Part shown: positions 43,478 through 51,185 of the stretch, one piece after another
How the letters are laid out: every line of letters starts with the position of its first letter
How positions within the stretch are numbered: position 1 is the first letter of the stretch
NCBI GenBank assembly: GCA_964449375.1
Contig: CAYVAS010000005.1
Span: forward strand, 8,670-72,669
Direction: 5' to 3'
Length of the DNA: 64,000 nt
From: JAFDWI01 sp964449375
GTDB lineage: Bacteria; Actinomycetota; Acidimicrobiia; Acidimicrobiales; Iamiaceae
The notes under the pieces: generated by a model
Databases searched by the model: none
What the model saw: the letters and a program-made list of their open reading frames with translations, nothing else
Told to the model about the DNA's origin: nothing
Program-made: the position numbers and the translations under genes

Positions 43478-44731
43478 TCAGAAGTAGCCGTAGAACCCGG
43501 TCTTGGCCACCTGCACCGCGCCGTCGACGACGCGGTAGTCGTACCCCAGGTCGTAGTGCAGGTGGTCCAGGTCGCCCAGACGCTCACGGACCCAGGCGCG
43601 AAGGTGAGCGGGGTACGCGAAACGGTCCAGGTGGTCCGCCAGGTCGGCGACGTCGACGAGGCCCAGGTACACGCCGTCCGCGTCGGGTTTGTAGCTGCAC
43701 CAGGCGAGCTCGCACCTGCGGGTCGCGTCGATCTCGCCGAGCCAGTGGTCAACGGCGATCCCTTCGTTGCCCGCGAAGGCGTAGCGCGACGCCGCCAGCC
43801 GCGCCGCCAGCTCCTCGCGGGCCTCGGGGAGCGCGAACGACTCGTAGGTGTTCTTGAGACGGTAGACCTCGTGGGTGCGGCGGTAGGCCAGGATCATCGC
43901 GGCACCACCTTCGATCAGGTGGTAGACGTCGAGTTCCGCCGAGGGCCGGACGCCGTCGCCGTCGAGGACGAACTCGAAGGAAACCAAGCTCGCATTGGCG
44001 GGTATCGACCACGGGGCCGCCCAGCCGACGACGTCGGTGAAGGCCTGACGGGCCTTCTCGAAGTACGACTCGGGCGTGTCGGCGGGCGCACGCCGGTGCG
44101 GATAGAAGTACAGCTCCCAGGAGACACGTCCTTCTTCCTGTTTCATGCCCCACACGGTCCGGTCCGGCCCGACCGCGTCGACGATCGCCCCGGTCATCTC
44201 TTCGAAGACCGCGCGCTGGACGGCGTCGGCGGGCAACGTCGCGACGAACAGATCCAGGCTGGTCGGACGGCTCGCTGGGTCCGCCGCCATGGCATAGGAA
44301 TTCATGACGAAGTCGTAGGCCTTCGGTGCCGGGGCCGGATCGACACCGGAGGCGCCCGCCTCGTCGCCCGGGCGGTCGTCCCGTTCATCCGGAGGTGGCG
44401 AAGAGGAACGCGGGTCGCCGACCGGTTCGCCCCCGTCGGAGACGAGCAGTCCGTGTCCCTCGAGCGTGGTCAAGAACTCGACGACCCGGGCGAGCTCCTC
44501 GTCGACGGCGGTTTGGCGCGCCTCTGCGATGTCCGCGGCGATCGCGTCCAGGGTCGTCGCCCCGTCGAGGGACCGCCAGATGATCGCGCCCAGCTCGCTG
44601 ACCTCGACCGCCCGGGCGCCCGAGGCATCCTCGATCCGGGACCCCGCGTCGGTGAACACGAGCCGGCTTCCCGGAGCCCGGCCCGGGCGGGAGCGCCCCT
44701 CGAAGGTCAGCTGGCGGCCCTCGCCGGTCAT
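43478..44731 (-). CDS. PqqD-like domain protein with unknown C-terminal domain
   Basis: A 417-residue protein. Residues ~20-105 have a PqqD-like pattern (VEVSELGAIIWRSLDGATTL ... EFLTTLEGHGLLV). After an acidic linker, ~275 residues form a domain with repeated strand motifs VWGMKQEEGRVSWELYFYPH, SFEFVLDGDG, AELDVYHLIEGGAAM, CELAWCSYKPDADG and a C-terminal KTGFYGYF. It appears distantly related to the C-terminal domain of the genes at 40247 and 46135. A longer frame exists upstream, but the ATG at 44731 has TAGGAT seven bases before it, indicating a leaderless mRNA. The enzyme activity, if any, is unknown; an ABBA-type fold is a weak guess from the K/E-x-Y strand motifs. Confidence 0.65.
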   Translation of the reverse strand: MTGEGRQLTFEGRSRPGRAPGSRLVFTDAGSRIEDASGARAVEVSELGAIIWRSLDGATTLDAIAADIAEARQTAVDEELARVVEFLTTLEGHGLLVSDGGEPVGDPRSSSPPPDERDDRPGDEAGASGVDPAPAPKAYDFVMNSYAMAADPASRPTSLDLFVATLPADAVQRAVFEEMTGAIVDAVGPDRTVWGMKQEEGRVSWELYFYPHRRAPADTPESYFEKARQAFTDVVGWAAPWSIPANASLVSFEFVLDGDGVRPSAELDVYHLIEGGAAMILAYRRTHEVYRLKNTYESFALPEAREELAARLAASRYAFAGNEGIAVDHWLGEIDATRRCELAWCSYKPDADGVYLGLVDVADLADHLDRFAYPAHLRAWVRERLGDLDHLHYDLGYDYRVVDGAVQVAKTGFYGYF

Positions 44732-44738
44732 CCGCCGG

Positions 44739-44744
44739 ATCCTA
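44739..44744 (-). promoter_or_regulatory. -10 element (TAGGAT) of a leaderless promoter
   Basis: On the minus strand TAGGAT ends 7 bases before the ATG at 44731. It lies back to back with a plus-strand TAGGGT at 44835. Confidence 0.5.
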
Positions 44745-44834
44745 GATGAGCCGTCCGAGGGGCCGCGGGCGCGCCCGGACCCGGTCGGGGGCAGCGCCTG
44801 GCGGGTCCGGCGCGGCGGGACCCCGGCGACGCAG

Positions 44835-44840
44835 TAGGGT
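44835..44840 (+). promoter_or_regulatory. -10 element (TAGGGT) for the rightward unit
   Basis: TAGGGT would start transcription near 44847, leaving a leader of about 34 bases with GGGAG at 44871-44875 before the GTG at 44881. Confidence 0.4.
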
Positions 44841-44880
44841 CGGAGCACCTCGGAGCAGCAGTGGTCGACCGGGAGCGCAT

Positions 44881-45051
44881 GTGAGGAACTTTCCGGTACG
44901 AAACGGGCGGTGCCGGAACCGACCCGCCCCCCACCGTCGGTCCCGCCGCCAGCGGCTGGCCGCCCAAGACGCGTCCCAATCGGCCTGGTCGCACATCGGG
45001 CTCCGGCAAGGACAGGGGGCCTACCGGCCGTGGCCGGCCTGGCCCGGGTGA
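44881..45051 (+). CDS. possible 56-residue peptide gene coupled to PqqD-HprK
   Basis: A short GTG-started frame with GGGAG five bases upstream and a -10 candidate at 44835. Its TGA overlaps the GTG of the PqqD-HprK gene as GTGA. The product has a very basic N-terminal half (RCRNRPAPHRRSRRQR) and a C-terminal half rich in Gly, Trp, Pro and Ser ending AYRPWPAWPG, quite unlike the glycine-rich proteins. In the other two units of the island a presumed substrate gene sits just before the kinase gene, so this could be a small precursor peptide. It may also be only the 5' part of the longer kinase frame that begins at 44910 in another frame. Confidence is limited. Confidence 0.38.
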   Translation: MRNFPVRNGRCRNRPAPHRRSRRQRLAAQDASQSAWSHIGLRQGQGAYRPWPAWPG

Positions 45052-46115
45052 GCGACGGGGTGCTGGTGCACCCCTTCGGTGACGGCGCGGTCGCCGCCGA
45101 CCTGGTGACCGGGCGCGCCCACATCGTCAACGCCGGCGCGGCCTGGCTGCTCACCACCGACGCCGAGTCGGTGGACGACCTGGTGGCGGACCTGCCCGCC
45201 GCCGAGCGCGCCGAGGCCGCCGACCGCATACTCGACGCGCTCGACACGCTGCGCACCCCGGGGCTGGTGGGGCGCCACGATCCCTTCGAGACTCGGGTCC
45301 GACCCACCGGCTCCGCCCACGATCCACCCGGTGCGCACGTCGGACTCGCCCACCAGGTGCTCGCCGAACACATCGCCTTCCGCAGTGACGACGCCGACCT
45401 GCTCGGCCGGGTCGATGCATTCCTGGGATCGGGAATCGCAGTGGAGCCCACCCTGTTGTTCGACCTGGTCCCCGGGGAGGGCGGCCGCCTGGACCTGTTC
45501 ACCGAGGACGTCTGGCACTTCCTCGACGAGGACCAGTTCTTCGTCCAGTTGCCGGCGGTCCTCAACGACTACGCGGTCCGCTCCCACGACGTGGTCGCCC
45601 TGCACGCCGGCGCGGTCCGCACCCCCGACGGCCGGACCCTGGTGCTGCTCGGGCACTCCGACGTGGGCAAGTCGACCCTCACCGGCGCTTGTGTCGCCGC
45701 CGGGTGCGACTACCTGTCGGACGAGACGATCGGGATCGCCGCCGACGGCGCGCTCGTCGGCTACCCCAAACCGCTCACCCTCGCTGCGGACGCCCATGCG
45801 GTGCTCGGGCTGCGATCCGAACCGACCCCGCACCTGCGGGCCGCGCAGCTCCGGGCCGACGTCGAGCTGCTCGACGGGTCGTCGCGCATCGACGAGGTGC
45901 TGCTGGTGCACTTCGACCCGCGCGTCGAGGGCGTGGTCAGCGAGCGGTTGGAGCCCACCGGCGCGCTCGAGCAGTTGTGCGCACACACCCTGAACCTGGG
46001 ACGGTTGGGGACGCCGGGCCTGGCGACGCTGTGTGCCACCGCCGAGCAGGTGCCCGTGTCCACCTTCCGTCATCCGGGCATCGAGGTGGCGGTCCCCGCC
46101 CTGCTGGACCGGTGA
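45048..46115 (+). CDS. PqqD-like/HPr-kinase-like protein 2
   Basis: A 355-residue protein. The N-terminal ~85 residues (GAVAADLVTGRAHIVNAGAA ... DALDTLRTPGLV) are PqqD-like. The HPr-kinase-like domain has HAGAVRTPDGRTLVLLGHSD with Walker A GHSDVGKST at about 202-210, then CDYLSDETIGI with the acidic pair, and LVGYPKPLTLAADAHAVLGL, all closely matching the gene at 40247. It lacks that protein's long C-terminal part. GTG at 45048 overlaps the preceding small frame's stop; a GTG at 44910 would add 46 Pro/Arg-rich residues and is the alternative. HPr-kinase homologues phosphorylate Ser in HPr and in some lasso-peptide precursors. Confidence 0.75.
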   Translation: MSDGVLVHPFGDGAVAADLVTGRAHIVNAGAAWLLTTDAESVDDLVADLPAAERAEAADRILDALDTLRTPGLVGRHDPFETRVRPTGSAHDPPGAHVGLAHQVLAEHIAFRSDDADLLGRVDAFLGSGIAVEPTLLFDLVPGEGGRLDLFTEDVWHFLDEDQFFVQLPAVLNDYAVRSHDVVALHAGAVRTPDGRTLVLLGHSDVGKSTLTGACVAAGCDYLSDETIGIAADGALVGYPKPLTLAADAHAVLGLRSEPTPHLRAAQLRADVELLDGSSRIDEVLLVHFDPRVEGVVSERLEPTGALEQLCAHTLNLGRLGTPGLATLCATAEQVPVSTFRHPGIEVAVPALLDR

Positions 46116-46134
46116 GCGCCCGACCCGAGCCGGA

Positions 46135-48867
46135 TCAGTCGGTGTAGATCGACAAGAACGGCTCGCCCGCGGCGTCGGTACCGGCGATCAGGCGGTTGAT
46201 CCGGGCCCGGCCGATCGCCGGTGCCGTCCGGTCCGCCAGGTCCGGGTCGATGCCGGCCAGGTCGAGCAGCGCGTGGACCGCGGCGATCCGCTCGCCGCGG
46301 GGCCGGGGCCCGGCGACGAGCAGGTCGATGCTGCGCCGGCCGTCGGTGTCGATCACCTCCAGGTCGTCGCCGGTCAGCAACTCGTCGGGGTCGCGGTCGT
46401 GACCGAACACGGCTCGGACCGCCCCGACCCAGCCGGACCCCGTGGGGAGCACGCGCTCCAGCGCGTCGGCGATCGTGATCGTACGGGCCGTGGCGCGCCG
46501 GTAGACCGCGACCGTCTCCGGTGCGTCCGCCGAGCGTTTCCACGCGACGAACCGGGGCGGTGCGTCGGGCTCGGCGTCGCCGAAGAGCACCGAGGCGCGG
46601 TGCAACTCGTCCAGGTCGGGCCACGCGCGGCGCAGCGCGTCCCACGGCTGCCACGAGTTGCAGGCCACGTAGAGCTTGTGGCGGTCGCGCCCGTGGGTGG
46701 AGCCCGGTTCGACACCGACGATGAGGCGACCGTCGTGGCCCTCCAGGTCCGCGACCGACGTCGCGACGTCCGCGGGCAGGGCGAACCTCGCCAGCTCGGC
46801 CGCGACGTGCGACGCGGTGGTCCGTCCGGGGTCGACCCGGAGCATCCAGACCTCGCGCTCGGCGTCGACCCGTCCCGGCGAGACCTTCGTCGAGCGCGAC
46901 CGGGACTCCACGACCGCCGCGGCGACGATCCCTGACACGGCCTCGGGAATCGGCGCCTCCTCGACCGGCTCGGCGGCCCGGCGACGGATCACCCCGCGCT
47001 CGGCGAGCGCCACGACGAAGGCCGCGGCGGGGCCGAGTTCCTCCGGCGTCGGCGGCACCAGCGCGTCGATCGCGGCCGCGGCCACCTGGACCGGGTCGTC
47101 GCCGTCGACGTCCACGTCCACACCCACCAGCCGGACCGTGCCCTCCGCATCCTCCGGGGACGGCCCGGCCCCCGGATCACCCTCCGTCCCCGAAGCGCCC
47201 GCTCCCTCGGCGGGCGCGCCCCCCAGACGGGTTCCGTCCGCGGTGATCCACAGCGGAGCGCGCCACTCGGCGACCCCGGGAACCCGGGCACGGGCCGTCT
47301 CGGCAACGACCCGCACCCCGTCGCCCTCCCACAGGAGCCATCCGCCCCGCAGGATCTCCGGACGTGCGGGTTCACGAGCCGCAACGAGGGGCGCGGCGGA
47401 TGCCCCGGCGAGGTGGGGCTCGGCCGGTCCGTCGGCGTCGGAGAAGAGCGTCGCCAGGTCCGCGTCGGCCAGCCACCGGGCAACCTCGGCGACCAGCGCG
47501 ACCGCGTCACCCTCGAAACCCGCAGGGTCCAGCTCCGCCGCCAGGTCGCCGACCCGTGTGCCCGTCGCCGGACCGGACAGGGCCAGCACCCCGAGCTCGT
47601 CGACCTCACGGGCCGGGCGCCCCGGAGCCACCGCCAGCGCCCGTTCTCCGACGGCGACGACGACCACCTCGGGTCGGCGCACCACCGTGACCTCACGCCA
47701 CGGCACAGGCACCGCAGCGGCCGGGGTGCCCATCGCCGTGACGCTTCCGGCGCCACGGCGGCGTCGATCCGTCCCGGCGTCGCGTGGTCCGCCACCCGGC
47801 GCCGCCGTTCGCCACTCGAGCTCCACGACTCCGTCCCGACCCGGAGCCCCCAGCCGGCTCGCGGCGCCCGCCTCGGTCGCCGCCCCCGAAGGCTGACGGC
47901 CGCCGGATCCGCCGAGGCCCGGCGTCGGTTCGGCGCCCGTGGCGCCGGCGACCCGGTGGAAGCGGACCCACTCCGCACCGATCGCGATCGATCCGCCCGA
48001 ACCGCCGGACCCGCCCCCGGCACCGGCGGAACCCCCACTCCCGCCTCCGCCGCCACCGTGGCCCCCACCGCCTCCGCCGCCCCCACCTCCGTGGCGGCGA
48101 TCCCGGGTCGTTCCGTAACTGCCCGCCCCACCGAACGCCGAGGTGCCCTCGCCTCCGGGCGCGCCGATGCCCACGGGCGCGCCGCCCGCCGCCGGCGCGT
48201 CGGGTCGACCACCTCGGCCTCCCCGGCCGCCGCTCCGGGGATGATCGGGGGCGTCTGGAGCGTCTCCACCATCGGCACCGGGCCCATGATCGGTCGGTTC
48301 GTTCCCCCACCCCACGCCACCGATCCCCCCGCCCGGCGCGCCCCCGCCTCCGGACCCCCCGCCGCCCCCGGCGACGATCAGCAGCGAGCCGTCATCGCTC
48401 CACAGGGCGCTCGCACCGCCCCCACCCCCGCCGCCACCCGCCTGCAGTCCCGAACCCGGTCCGCCGTCTCCGCCGGGCACGTACCCCGACCCGCCCAGAC
48501 CACCCCCACTGGGGGCTCCACCGTCGGGACCGGCGACCGTCCCCCCTTCGCCGCAGTGGATGTGCAGCAGCCAGGGCTGGTCGCGGTCGGGGATGACCCC
48601 GGTCAGCAGCACGCCACCGGCGCCCCGATGGGCGTCGAGGTGTCCACCGGCTCCGCCGCCGCCGACGATCGAGAAGTGGACCGACCGGCCGGGACCGACG
48701 GGGACGGTGGCGGGCCCGGTCGCCGGGAACGTCGCGACGCTCCCGGGGACCCGTTCCCGCACGGATCCGGACGCGGCGGGTCCGGTCGACGCGCGTTCGG
48801 CCGCGCGGCGGAGCAGGACCCTGCGGTCCCACCCTCCCGAGGGGGTGTCGGGGTTCCCGTCACCCAT
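46135..48867 (-). CDS. glycine-rich domain fused to PqqD-like region and unknown C-terminal domain
   Basis: A 910-residue protein in one unbroken frame. Residues ~40-370 are a glycine-rich domain (ATVPVGPGRSVHFSIVGGGG, GGSGG runs, and a closing DGVVELEWR). Residues ~385-470 have a PqqD-like pattern (REVDELGVLALSGPATGT ... VARWLADADLATLF). The last ~270 residues match the C-terminal domain of the protein at 40247 (RHKLYVACNS, RFVAWKRSADAPETVAVYRR, DGRRSIDLLVAG, PFLSIYTD). Unlike its island neighbours it has WDRRVLLRRAAE but no hydrophobic Tat core, so it probably stays in the cytoplasm. An internal ATG at 47733 could give a separate C-terminal product. Start ATG 48867 has GAGG five bases upstream. 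Confidence 0.68.
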   Translation of the reverse strand: MGDGNPDTPSGGWDRRVLLRRAAERASTGPAASGSVRERVPGSVATFPATGPATVPVGPGRSVHFSIVGGGGAGGHLDAHRGAGGVLLTGVIPDRDQPWLLHIHCGEGGTVAGPDGGAPSGGGLGGSGYVPGGDGGPGSGLQAGGGGGGGGASALWSDDGSLLIVAGGGGGSGGGGAPGGGIGGVGWGNEPTDHGPGADGGDAPDAPDHPRSGGRGGRGGRPDAPAAGGAPVGIGAPGGEGTSAFGGAGSYGTTRDRRHGGGGGGGGGGHGGGGGGSGGSAGAGGGSGGSGGSIAIGAEWVRFHRVAGATGAEPTPGLGGSGGRQPSGAATEAGAASRLGAPGRDGVVELEWRTAAPGGGPRDAGTDRRRRGAGSVTAMGTPAAAVPVPWREVTVVRRPEVVVVAVGERALAVAPGRPAREVDELGVLALSGPATGTRVGDLAAELDPAGFEGDAVALVAEVARWLADADLATLFSDADGPAEPHLAGASAAPLVAAREPARPEILRGGWLLWEGDGVRVVAETARARVPGVAEWRAPLWITADGTRLGGAPAEGAGASGTEGDPGAGPSPEDAEGTVRLVGVDVDVDGDDPVQVAAAAIDALVPPTPEELGPAAAFVVALAERGVIRRRAAEPVEEAPIPEAVSGIVAAAVVESRSRSTKVSPGRVDAEREVWMLRVDPGRTTASHVAAELARFALPADVATSVADLEGHDGRLIVGVEPGSTHGRDRHKLYVACNSWQPWDALRRAWPDLDELHRASVLFGDAEPDAPPRFVAWKRSADAPETVAVYRRATARTITIADALERVLPTGSGWVGAVRAVFGHDRDPDELLTGDDLEVIDTDGRRSIDLLVAGPRPRGERIAAVHALLDLAGIDPDLADRTAPAIGRARINRLIAGTDAAGEPFLSIYTD

Positions 48868-48954
48868 GAGCGCCTCGCACGGTCGACATTCGACCGGGAT
48901 AGTAGAGGGCGCCGCCACCGGTCGCCGGGGCCGGCCGGGGATGACAACTGGGCC

Positions 48955-48982
48955 TTTACATTCGGAGGTGAGCATGTACGCT
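48955..48982 (+). promoter_or_regulatory. promoter candidate of glycine-rich gene 2
   Basis: TTTACA (48955-48960), a 16-base spacer, then TACGCT (48977-48982). Transcription would start about 60 bases before the GTG at 49049. Confidence 0.35.
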
Positions 48983-49048
48983 GGACGGACGAGGACGGGG
49001 TCCGAGACCCCGCGGGCCCATTTTCCAGCCCCGAAGCAGGTGATCTTC

Positions 49049-50164
49049 GTGACTGAGCAGCAAGAGCCGACATCGCAAGTCGACGAAATCCCACGCAGGG
49101 GGATCGACCGGCGCTCCGCGCTCAAGGCATTGGGTGCGGGCGCGGTCGGAGTTGCGGCCGCGCAGCCGCTGATCGCGAGGTCTTTCGACGCGCCCGCCTG
49201 GGCGGCCGGAACCGAGCTGCTCACCCTGAACGGCTACACGTCGTCGATCCATTCGGTCGCGGTGCCCACGGGCCGTGGGGTGAACTACGTCATCAGCGGC
49301 GCCGGCGGCGGCGGCGGTGGCGGGTGCCCCAACAACAACCACTACGGCGGCACCGGCGGACGCGGCCTGACCCTGTCGGGCACCATCGATCCCGGGGCCT
49401 CCATGATCTACGCGGCCGTCGGTCAGGGTGGGCGCGGTGGTCAGGGCACCACGAGCGGCCAGAACGGCGGCGCCGGTGGCGCCTCGCTGGTCGGCACCGG
49501 CGCCCAGGGCGGGCGGGGTCGCCACTACGACCCGGGGTACCTCGGCACCGAATCGAACTCCGGCGGTGCCGGCGGCGGTGGCGGTGCGACCGCGGTGTCG
49601 ACGTCGTCGAGCTTTTCCTCGGGGGTGGTCGTGGTGGCCGCCGGCGGTGGTGGCGCCGGTGGTAGTGGCAACACCGGAGAGAGCGGCCACGGTGGCGACG
49701 GCGGGTTCGCCACCGGTGGGGGCACCGCCTACTCGGGAGCCCGCGCCGGAGGCAACGGCCAGAACGGCACGACCGGGAGCCGTGGTTCGGGAGTCGGCGG
49801 CCAGGGAGGCCAGACCTCGAGTCCTGGCGCCGGCGGTGACGGTGGCGGCGACGCGCCAGGCGGCACCGCGGGAAGTGGCCGCAACGGCGGGCGCGGTTCG
49901 GACGGCTCCGACGGGCAAGCCAGCTGGGACGGCGGCGGTGGTGGTGGCGGCGGCGGCGGCTACTACGGCGGCGGCGGCGCCGAAGGTGGTGGTGGCACCC
50001 TCCTCACCCAGGCCGGCGACGGCGGCGGTGGCGGCTCGGGCAGTTCCGCGGTCATCGGCACCGGAAGCACCGGCACGCCGGCGTCGGGCCCCGCGGGCGG
50101 CACGGCCGGCCAGGGCAACGCGGGCAACGGCGCCGACGGCTCGATCCACCTCACCCTGGCCTGA
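49049..50164 (+). CDS. Tat-exported glycine-rich protein 2 of the island
   Basis: A 371-residue close paralogue of the protein at 39163. It shares the start VTE, the Tat-like DRRSALKALGAGAVGVAAAQ, cleavage near PAWAAG, and the entry strand IHSVAVPTGRGVNYVISGAG, followed by ~300 residues of GG repeats with strand pieces (MIYAAVGQGG, GVVVVAAGGGGAG) and the end DGSIHLTLA. One cysteine lies in GGCPNNNHYGG. The DNA before the start codon resembles that before 39163, which supports GTG 49049. An in-frame ATG at 48974 with GGAGG five bases upstream would add 25 residues. It is divergent from the fusion gene. Confidence 0.76.
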   Translation: MTEQQEPTSQVDEIPRRGIDRRSALKALGAGAVGVAAAQPLIARSFDAPAWAAGTELLTLNGYTSSIHSVAVPTGRGVNYVISGAGGGGGGGCPNNNHYGGTGGRGLTLSGTIDPGASMIYAAVGQGGRGGQGTTSGQNGGAGGASLVGTGAQGGRGRHYDPGYLGTESNSGGAGGGGGATAVSTSSSFSSGVVVVAAGGGGAGGSGNTGESGHGGDGGFATGGGTAYSGARAGGNGQNGTTGSRGSGVGGQGGQTSSPGAGGDGGGDAPGGTAGSGRNGGRGSDGSDGQASWDGGGGGGGGGGYYGGGGAEGGGGTLLTQAGDGGGGGSGSSAVIGTGSTGTPASGPAGGTAGQGNAGNGADGSIHLTLA

Positions 50165-50259
50165 CCCGACCCCCGCTCCGGTGCATTCCTGACCGGATCT
50201 GGCGCGTCGGCGGCCACCGAAGGTCTAACGTGTCGGGAGCAATCGATACGGGAGGCACG

Positions 50260-51153
50260 ATGGCACCAGACGGGCAAGCGAGCGGGCGACCGGCGGAGAA
50301 CAGCCGACGCAGATTCCTGATCGGCGGCGCAGCCCTGACCGGCGCCGCCTGGGCGGCGCCCACCGTGCTGGGGACGGTGCACGTCGCCGGAGCCGCCGGG
50401 ACGGCGTTCTTCTCGGCGACCACCGCCGGGCCCTACACCGCCCCGACCTTTCCGTCGAACCGCGACATCGACTTCGAGATCAGCGGCGGTGGCGGGGGCG
50501 GTGGCCGCTCCACCGACACCAACGGTGGCCCCGGCGGCACCGGAACCCGCCTCAGCGGTCTTTTGTCCGGCGCGGTCTACGGCGGCCGGTCGATCACGGG
50601 CACCGTCGGCGGTGGTGGCAACGGTGGCGGCGCGCAAACCGGCGGGGCCGGCGGTGTGGGCGCTTCGGACAACGGCGGGGGCGGCGGCGGCAACGGCGGC
50701 TCCAACCTGAACGGGGGTGGCGGTGGTGGCGGCGGCACCACGATCGAACTGAACGGCGACGTCGTGGTCTGCGCCGGCGGCGGGGGTGGCGGCGGCGGCG
50801 GGATCGCCGGCTCCTACGGGGGAGCGGGCGGTTCGCTCGGCGGCGGCGGACAGGCCGGCAACGGCGGCGGCTTCTTCGGCGGCAGCGGCGGCGGGGGCGG
50901 CGGCACCCAGGCTTCGGGCAGCGGCGGCAACGGAGGATCCAGCACGCTCTACGGCGGCGGAGGCGGCGGCGGCGGGTCCCACGGGGGTGGTGGCGCCAAT
51001 GGTTCGGCGGCGTTCGGAGCCGGCGGCGGTGGTTCCGGGTCGAGTTACGCGGCGGTGTCGGTCACCACGGCGGCCGGCGCGTCCGGAGGCGGCGGAGGCG
51101 GCAACCCCGGCGGTCCCGGTGCCACCGGCTGGGTCACCCTGACCCTCCACTGA
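50260..51153 (+). CDS. Tat-exported glycine-rich protein 3 of the island
   Basis: A 297-residue protein with a textbook Tat signal (SRRRFLIGGAALTGAAWAAP, cleavage near VAGAAG). The entry segment YTAPTFPSNRDIDFEISGGG again has the strand-P-strand-GGGG form, followed by ~220 residues that are more than half glycine, with NGDVVVCAGGGGG (one Cys) and the closing strand GATGWVTLTLH. ATG at 50260 has GGAGG four bases upstream; a GTG at 50230 is possible. A PqqD-HprK gene follows 32 bases later, repeating the substrate-then-kinase order seen at 39163-43432. Confidence 0.76.
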   Translation: MAPDGQASGRPAENSRRRFLIGGAALTGAAWAAPTVLGTVHVAGAAGTAFFSATTAGPYTAPTFPSNRDIDFEISGGGGGGGRSTDTNGGPGGTGTRLSGLLSGAVYGGRSITGTVGGGGNGGGAQTGGAGGVGASDNGGGGGGNGGSNLNGGGGGGGGTTIELNGDVVVCAGGGGGGGGGIAGSYGGAGGSLGGGGQAGNGGGFFGGSGGGGGGTQASGSGGNGGSSTLYGGGGGGGGSHGGGGANGSAAFGAGGGGSGSSYAAVSVTTAAGASGGGGGGNPGGPGATGWVTLTLH

Positions 51154-51185
51154 GCCCAGCGCCCGGACCCGACCGAACCTCGGCC

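Noticed and set aside
46135..48867. The glycine-rich/PqqD fusion considered as a sequencing artefact or pseudogene
   Set aside because: The frame is open over 910 codons with good domains on both sides; kept as a real fusion with a stated alternative at 47733.
48956..51150. Long minus-strand Ala/Thr/Val-rich frames opposite the glycine-rich genes
   Set aside because: Glycine codons read on the other strand give Ala/Pro/Thr runs; the sense frames have Tat signals and conserved end strands.
40000..51150. Repeated GGC/GGT tracts considered as a CRISPR or satellite array
   Set aside because: The period is irregular, spacers are absent and the tracts keep the reading frame as glycine-rich coding sequence.
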